Positions 32,277-36,831 of a stretch of 36,831 nucleotides of DNA are shown in pieces. Source of the stretch: Chloroflexota bacterium (lineage in GTDB: Bacteria > Chloroflexota > Dehalococcoidia > UBA2247 > RBG-13-53-26); the NCBI GenBank assembly GCA_016876035.1, contig VGOE01000020.1, positions 1-36,831 on the forward strand, given 5' to 3'. The translations under genes were made by a program, and so were the position numbers. The notes below the pieces were generated by a model. It made no database searches, was not told the DNA's origin, and saw nothing but the letters and a program-made list of their open reading frames with translations. Numbering within the stretch: the stretch's first letter is position 1; the number at the start of each line of letters is the position of its first letter.

Positions 32277-32355
32277 AGGCTGTACGAAAAGCCTGTGGTC
32301 TAGCTTTGGACCAGCTAGTTCTTTAGCTTTGGCTCCTTCAGTTTTCGGACAGCCT
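32277..32355. repeat. 14-bp inverted repeats around a 51-bp core
   Basis: AGGCTGTACGAAAA (32277-32290) and TTTTCGGACAGCCT (32342-32355) pair with one mismatch. The core has two copies of TAGCTTTGG. It lies just beyond the stop of the response-regulator gene. It may be a mini transposon relic or a large terminator-like hairpin. Confidence 0.45.
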
Positions 32356-32393
32356 GAGCTAAGGGGTAGTGAAGGGTCTCATGCTACGAGGCA

Positions 32394-33086
32394 CTATTCC
32401 TGGCTCACGAACTTGTAGCCCGACCCTGGCTCCCCGACGATCATCTTTGGCTTCTTCGGGTCAATCTCCAGCTTATCCCTGAGGTGAGTAATATATACCT
32501 TGATATAGTCGGTTTCTGCTAGATCGTTCTTTCCCAGCAGGTTTTCCAGAAGCGTTTGCTCAGACAGAAGCTTTCCTTCGTTGCTTGCCAGGTGATATAG
32601 CAGCCTATAGGCACTCGGTGCTAGGGGCACTGGTTTGCCGTCAATGAACACCCGTTGGGTACGGTAGTCGATTGTCAGCCTCCTACGGGGCGAGGTCGTC
32701 GTATCAGATGCCGGTACAGGCACGTGGGAACGGCGAAGCACGGCTCGTACCCGAGACAGAAATTCGCTGGGTGAAAAAGGCTTGACGACGTAGTCGTCAG
32801 CTCCCAGTTCCAGTCCCCTGACCTTATCGGACTCGTCCCCCCTTGCGGTGAGAATGATGAGGGGGGCGTTGGAAAAGCTGCGTATTTCTGGCAGTATGTC
32901 GAGGCCATCCCTGTCAGGCAGACCGAGGTCCAGGATGATAAAGTCTGGCAACTCTACTTTGGCTACCTGCAAGCCACTCCCTCCAGTGGAAGCAGAGATC
33001 ACTTCAACCCCGGGCCATCTCCGCGCAAAGCAAAACCGGACGGATTCCACAATTTCGGCGTTGTCTTCTATGATCAGGATTTTCAT
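32394..33086 (-). CDS. OmpR/PhoB-type response regulator
   Basis: The protein has 230 residues. The receiver domain (1-115) has the acidic pair Glu7-Asp8, phospho-acceptor Asp53 in IILDLGLP, Thr80 and Lys102 in VKPF. After a linker of about 20 residues comes a winged-helix DNA-binding domain (about 135-230) with LAPSAYRLLYHLA, VYITHLRDKLE and the closing GSGYKFV. GGGAGG lies 5 nt before the ATG. It is on the same strand as the small HTH gene and the PAS kinase, and the fossil at 28456-28557 is a close relative, so this regulator is the likely remaining partner of the kinase. Confidence 0.93.
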   Translation of the reverse strand: MKILIIEDNAEIVESVRFCFARRWPGVEVISASTGGSGLQVAKVELPDFIILDLGLPDRDGLDILPEIRSFSNAPLIILTARGDESDKVRGLELGADDYVVKPFSPSEFLSRVRAVLRRSHVPVPASDTTTSPRRRLTIDYRTQRVFIDGKPVPLAPSAYRLLYHLASNEGKLLSEQTLLENLLGKNDLAETDYIKVYITHLRDKLEIDPKKPKMIVGEPGSGYKFVSQE

Positions 33087-33293
33087 GATTGCCTCCCTGT
33101 TCCGTCACTTGTACGTCGGCGATTGACCAGGAAATGCTATCAGAACAGGTTCTTGCCGTAATTATAACACTCCAAACTCAACTTGAATATATGGCTACCA
33201 TGTCCTGGCCTCAGCACCTTGCATTTCTTTCCTCGAATGGCTCTGGTATCGCGACGCCAGGCGTCGGGTTAGGCGCCCAACAGGCACCGAGGG

Positions 33294-34643
33294 CTACCGG
33301 AACGGACTTTCAGGTCGGTTTGCCTGCTCAAGATGACGAGAATCACCGACGTCTTTGGGACAGAAGCGGTTTAGATAATCGGGCAGGATGCGCTTCAGTT
33401 CCTCCGTCGTGAAGTCACTGGCCGCAATGTAGTCACGAGCCTCAGCTATTACCCCGGCGGCGTTTCGAGACTTGGCATATTTGCTGAACCTGTTTTCGTG
33501 TGTCACTCCCACGGCCTCGGCCAGCAGGTTGATGTAGCTCCGGACTTCAAAAGGATATTCGTCTTCAAGGGGTGTAAAGCTCGCGATGCACCCTGTGCAG
33601 CTGGTAGCCATGATTTCAGCACCAGTGGCCTTAGCTTCCTCCAGCGGGGCACGGCGCATGGGGCCAGTTATCTCAGGACGCATCGTCTTGGCAGTGCCTC
33701 CGCAGCATAAAGCATCATCCCTATTGTGTTCCATCTCGACAAGAGTGATGCCAGGGATAGCTCGAAGAAGCTGGCGCTGCAGTTCAAAGGTTCCCAAACG
33801 AGCCACGCTACAGCTATCGTGCATCGTGACTACCTTATCGATCCTGCGCTTGAAGGGTATTCTATCCAGGTTTTCCACGAGAAACTGAGATAGCTCATAT
33901 GATAGGAAAGGAACAGACATAAACCGCGGCAGCGTTCCCAGGCATGTCAAATGACAGCCGGTGCAGAAGAACACAGCTTTCTTGGGTCGGAAAGCAGCGA
34001 TGGCAGAGACGAAATTCTGCCCCATTTGCTGCGCGGCCTCCGCATCCCCCCATAACATGGCAGCCGTTCCGCAGCAGAGGTCGCCACCTGCTAAAGCAAC
34101 GAAGTCTATCCCCATCCTGTCCAGGATATCTACCGTCTCCAGGAGCGTGTGGGGTGTACCCATGGGAGAGCAGCCGGTAAAGAAAACCACATCTACAGGG
34201 TTGGGGTTATCCGGGACCTTCTTTATCCAGCGTGTCTCTGACGGCTTGATCTGTAAGGCAGAAAAAACGTGGGCAAAGTTGTAGCGGTGTCCGGGCATAT
34301 ACTGATAGTTGAGAGGATGTGCTTTCCTGCCTGCCTTGTGTACCTTGACCAAGGCAGACATGAAGGCGGAGTAAGGGATCAATTTCTCCGGGCAGGCTTT
34401 GGCGCAAAGGCCGCACGCCCCGCTGCAACTGCACAGCATATCATAGGCTTCCTCAGAAACCTCGCCTCCCCTCAGCAAGCCTGTGATTTTTTCGATGATG
34501 GCTTGTGGGCCCTTATGAGCAAATTTTGTTAGCGGGAAGAGGGGGCAGACCTCCAGGCAATCTCCGCAGTTGGTACATTTTTCCGCGAACCGCCTTCCTC
34601 TATAGTCAAAGTATTCAGCCATGTTGCTGTACTTTGTGGTCAT
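33294..34643 (-). CDS. HdrD/GlpC-like (Fe-S)-binding oxidoreductase
   Basis: The protein has 449 residues. Two N-terminal [4Fe-4S] motifs are visible: Cys23-x2-Cys26-x2-Cys29-x3-Cys33-Pro, and a second with Cys73 or Cys71, Cys77, Cys80 and Cys84-Pro. Two CCG domains follow (TGCSPMG...LCCGTA...CTGCHLTC and HDSCSVAR...LCCGGT...CTGCIASF), as in HdrD, GlpC and lactate-utilisation LldE/LutA-like proteins. These act in electron transfer to or from a quinone, disulfide or flavoprotein. No membrane segment is seen. No HdrE, flavoprotein dehydrogenase or Etf gene is adjacent; the nearest redox gene is the flavodoxin-like protein upstream. GAGGAG lies 12 nt before the ATG, slightly far; the ATG 7 codons later has no site. 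Confidence 0.85.
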   Translation of the reverse strand: MTTKYSNMAEYFDYRGRRFAEKCTNCGDCLEVCPLFPLTKFAHKGPQAIIEKITGLLRGGEVSEEAYDMLCSCSGACGLCAKACPEKLIPYSAFMSALVKVHKAGRKAHPLNYQYMPGHRYNFAHVFSALQIKPSETRWIKKVPDNPNPVDVVFFTGCSPMGTPHTLLETVDILDRMGIDFVALAGGDLCCGTAAMLWGDAEAAQQMGQNFVSAIAAFRPKKAVFFCTGCHLTCLGTLPRFMSVPFLSYELSQFLVENLDRIPFKRRIDKVVTMHDSCSVARLGTFELQRQLLRAIPGITLVEMEHNRDDALCCGGTAKTMRPEITGPMRRAPLEEAKATGAEIMATSCTGCIASFTPLEDEYPFEVRSYINLLAEAVGVTHENRFSKYAKSRNAAGVIAEARDYIAASDFTTEELKRILPDYLNRFCPKDVGDSRHLEQANRPESPFR

Positions 34644-34852
34644 ATCTCATCCATTCTCCTCTAATCCTTGGTCGCCGTACCCTCATCCCGAGCTACGGAA
34701 GTTGCTCTCAGCCTAGCAACCGACTAGCGATCATCCTTTGGGTTTGGTTGTCTCAGCGTCTTCAAGTGTTACTTTGGTCGTAGGACCTGTCGGAAAGCCT
34801 CCCTTGGCAGAAGCCTGAAACCGTGCGGAGTTTGCTGGCGGTGTGAAGCGAG

Positions 34853-35419
34853 TTACCGCGACCGAGCCAATATGGCCTTAACCAGTTTTGAGACATCGCT
34901 GCGCACTCTCGCCAGATCCGCTTCATTGGGACGGCCTCTTATATCGCCCAGTCTCCCCATAGTATTACCTTCCTCCCAATTTCGAAACTGCCCCACTACA
35001 TACCATTCGTCAGCCACATCGAAGCCAAGGTGCTCAAAGAACTGCCTCATGTACTTGCCCGCAGTAGTAGCTTCGCTTATCCCAGTATGGGGGCCAGAGT
35101 ATGTACAGAATACGACAGCGGTTTTGCCGGGTATCTTGGGCGCACATAGCTTGATGTCGCCTCTCTCCCTGTGCAATTTCAGCTTGTCTTTGATGAAGCG
35201 CATCACTGGCTCTGCGGGCAAGAATTCGATCGACGGTGATCCAAGAAAGACCAGGTCGTAGTCGTACAGTTCCTGTTCTGAAGCATCTTGTACCCTGAGC
35301 AGGAGTGACTCCACTTTCTCGTCGATGAGACTATTATGTATAGTATCGGCGACCTTCTTCGTGTTCCCAGTACCTGAGTAATAGACCACCAATGCCTTCA
35401 GCCTTTGCTTATTAGTCAA
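34853..35419 (-). CDS. flavodoxin-like protein
   Basis: The protein has 188 residues from the chosen start. KALVVYYSGTGNTKKVADTI is the phosphate-binding loop of flavodoxins, DYDLVFLGSPSIEFLP and VVFCTYSGPHTG mark the two flavin-ring loops. It should carry electrons or act as an FMN-dependent oxidoreductase in the cytoplasm. The frame opens at a TTG at 35491, but that overlaps a likely -10 box and has no ribosome site. A TTG at 35419 has GGAGG 9 nt upstream and puts the first strand about 8 residues from the start, so it is preferred. Confidence 0.82.
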   Translation of the reverse strand: MTNKQRLKALVVYYSGTGNTKKVADTIHNSLIDEKVESLLLRVQDASEQELYDYDLVFLGSPSIEFLPAEPVMRFIKDKLKLHRERGDIKLCAPKIPGKTAVVFCTYSGPHTGISEATTAGKYMRQFFEHLGFDVADEWYVVGQFRNWEEGNTMGRLGDIRGRPNEADLARVRSDVSKLVKAILARSR

Positions 35420-35464
35420 TTTCCTTCGCCTCCAAGCCTCTTTGCTTCTTTGATTATCGAAATT

Positions 35465-35488
35465 CTCACCACTGGTGAGGCAATTATA
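35465..35488 (-). promoter_or_regulatory. -10 box and operator palindrome of the flavodoxin-like gene
   Basis: On the minus strand a perfect TATAAT (35488-35483) is followed 3 nt later by the perfect 7-1-7 palindrome CTCACCAGTGGTGAG (35479-35465). The palindrome would cover the transcription start, a normal place for a repressor. The -35 region is weak (a TTGCCT about 19 nt upstream). Confidence 0.5.
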
Positions 35489-35491
35489 CAA

Positions 35492-35838
35492 TGTTCGCCG
35501 TCCTAAAAGGCAACTTCAGGTTTCAAGAAATCGGAGCCATCGACTAGAACCAAGTAGTGTGGTGAGCTGAAGCTTTGGGATAGGTTCAACTCTTCTTGAT
35601 AGTGGTAGTTGTCAGACGCAGCGCTTTGAAATCAGGGTCAGAGCGAGCAAGCACGAGCCCGACATGTCCCACGCTAACAAGCACATGAAGCTCATTGAGG
35701 ATGAACTGTTCCAGTCAATTGGCCGGTTGGGGTCAGGTCGTGGACCTGCCCCCCCGTTCCGTTTTTCCCAACAGGGGCTGAACCTGCCCTAAGGTTTCTT
35801 CTCTCGATGCCAGACTGATGTGCCCCGTCACCCAGCAG
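35492..35838. other. intergenic stretch with a short hairpin
   Basis: About 350 bases, no supported gene. CAGGTC-GTG-GACCTG at 35734-35748 is a short perfect hairpin extended by partial GG/CC pairing, lying about 90 nt beyond the stop of the SDR gene on the minus strand, and may help end its transcript. No T-run follows. Confidence 0.45.
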
Positions 35839-36618
35839 CTATGCTTCCTTCTTTGGCGTGAACTTGGTTAGGCCGGTTGTCCAGCCACCGTCAACCACTG
35901 CCGACGTGCCGGTGACGTAAGACGAGTCGTCAGAAGCAAGGTACAGCGCCACCTTAGCCACTTCCTCCGGTTGCGCGAATCTCCCCATGGCTGGCGGCTG
36001 TCGGAATAGCGGCGGATGGTCGGCATCGGAGGAGGCCCATATCGGAGTCTGTATGCCACCGGGGCAAATGCAGTTGACCCTGATGTTCTTGTCCGCATAC
36101 TCCAGGGCCATGGTCTTGGTCAACTGGATGACCCCTGCCTTGGATGCGCCGTAGGCCGGCAAACCGGGCAGGCCAATTATGCCCGCAGTGGAGGCGGTAT
36201 TGATGATGATGCCGCCACCCTGTTTTATCATTATGGGGATAGCATACTTCGAACCCAGGAAGACCCCCTTCAGATTAGTAGCCATGATGTTATCCCATGT
36301 CTCCTCTGGCGTGTCGACAGTCATGGCGAAGTTGCCCTGGATCCCCGCATTGTTGAACAGGATATCCAGCCGCCCGAAGGTGTCCAGGGCCAGCTTGATC
36401 ATCTTCTGCACATCGGCAGACCTGGACACATTCACTTCCACGAAAACAGCTTGCCCCCCAGCCTCTTCTATCATTTTCACTGTCTCATGCCCGCCTTGAG
36501 GCACATAATCAGCCACCACGACTTTGGCTCCCTCTTTGGCAAAAAGGAGCGCTGTGGCGCGCCCGATTCCCGATCCAGCCCCTGTGATGAGAGCTACCTT
36601 ACCATCCAATTTACCCAT
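35839..36618 (-). CDS. short-chain dehydrogenase/reductase (SDR)
   Basis: A classical SDR of 259 residues with TGAGSGIG (12-19), NNAG at about 89-92, catalytic Ser in NTASTAG, and YGASK for Tyr and Lys, ending [15 protein letters not shown] and a Lys-rich tail. Asp at the end of strand 2 (VVADYV) favours NAD(H). It is a paralogue of the SDR at 2911-3714: [17 protein letters not shown] is identical and the central block [19 protein letters not shown] differs by few residues. GGAGGG lies 8 nt before the ATG. The substrate is unknown. Confidence 0.9.
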   Translation of the reverse strand: MGKLDGKVALITGAGSGIGRATALLFAKEGAKVVVADYVPQGGHETVKMIEEAGGQAVFVEVNVSRSADVQKMIKLALDTFGRLDILFNNAGIQGNFAMTVDTPEETWDNIMATNLKGVFLGSKYAIPIMIKQGGGIIINTASTAGIIGLPGLPAYGASKAGVIQLTKTMALEYADKNIRVNCICPGGIQTPIWASSDADHPPLFRQPPAMGRFAQPEEVAKVALYLASDDSSYVTGTSAVVDGGWTTGLTKFTPKKEA

Positions 36619-36694
36619 GCTGAGAACCCTCCTTATTATCTATACTCTATACTCTCGACATTCTTACTGCCAACACTCCGAACACTGTTGGATA

Positions 36695-36711
36695 ATAGAA
36701 TATTATTCTAT
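36695..36711. promoter_or_regulatory. 17-bp AT-rich palindrome, candidate operator
   Basis: ATAGAATATTATTCTAT is a perfect 8-1-8 palindrome about 77 nt upstream of the SDR start. Its size suits a TetR- or MarR-like dimer. It could serve the SDR gene or a gene to the right of the window. Confidence 0.4.
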
Positions 36712-36831
36712 GTAGCGTTCAACATGGCACTAATCCATGGCCAGTTTGTTAGGCTTTTCAGAGCTCCCCTGTTGGATGCTAGGTTGGCTAACCCGTGTTC
36801 TGCCTGAAGAGTGGCTGCGTTAAGTGAGTCG

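Larger units (their letters stand above)
31747..32393. other. intergenic stretch with repeats and candidate sites
   Basis: About 650 bases between the small HTH gene and the response-regulator stop. No supported gene. It holds the TCACA sites at 31871-31916, a short piece of the dispersed repeat (32200-32240) and an inverted repeat at 32277-32355. Confidence 0.55.

Overview
The window reads as a gene-dense chromosomal segment of an anaerobic, probably syntrophic, acetogenic or fermentative bacterium. The gene mix suggests Dehalococcoidia-like Chloroflexota: four short-chain dehydrogenases, a DUF6125 protein, desulforedoxin-like mini-proteins, an HdrD-type iron-sulfur protein, a selenocysteine formate dehydrogenase, and a crotonase beside a PAS-rich sensor kinase. 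That assignment is inference from gene content; no rRNA or universal marker gene is present. No phage, integrase, transposase or CRISPR array was seen.

Positions 1-9422 are all on the minus strand. Read in the direction of transcription they are: a very large formate dehydrogenase (5292-9422), a VOC-fold protein, a TatD-family hydrolase, an SDR, an Asp/Glu-racemase-like protein, a TIGR04076 protein, an HMG-CoA-synthase-like protein that lacks its usual catalytic residues and C-terminus, and the first codons of a further gene at the left edge. The formate dehydrogenase appears as two open frames, but it is one selenoprotein gene: an in-frame TGA at 6933-6935 sits exactly where FdhF-type enzymes carry selenocysteine, and an FdhF-like SECIS hairpin follows it. 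The protein also carries a GltD/NfnB-like flavin module between its iron-sulfur clusters.

Positions 9674-15753 hold a divergent SDR on the plus strand, a minus-strand pair of phytoene-desaturase-like flavoproteins, then a plus-strand DUF6125 gene followed by two tiny desulforedoxin-like proteins of 39 and 47 residues. Positions 15969-19223 carry a histidine phosphatase, endonuclease III (translationally coupled), argC, tRNA-Glu(UUC) and a free-standing pyruvate-kinase C-terminal-like domain.

Positions 19272-23512 are a cell-surface locus. A consensus sigma-70 promoter precedes two paralogous secreted proteins with SdrD-B-like beta-sandwich repeats and an IPTL/PEP-CTERM-like C-terminal tail. 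The first has five near-identical 306-bp repeats with a mosaic A-B-A-B history; the second has a single repeat. Each gene is followed by a similar hairpin.

Positions 24314-27157 hold an SDR, then overlapping folP-folK-queD-like genes. The pterin synthase has a CExxHGH motif, which suggests it can supply the folate precursor without FolB. A convergent Trm112-like zinc protein follows. Positions 27553-33086 hold a crotonase, a fossil fragment of a response regulator, a five-PAS soluble histidine kinase, a small excisionase-like HTH protein and an intact OmpR-type response regulator. Positions 33294-36618 hold an HdrD-like Fe-S oxidoreductase, a flavodoxin-like protein with a palindrome over its likely promoter, and an SDR paralogous to the one at 2911-3714.

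Most minus- and plus-strand genes have a good GGAGG-type ribosome binding site, which was used to move several starts. The longer intergenic stretches contain degenerate dispersed repeats and several operator-like palindromes.
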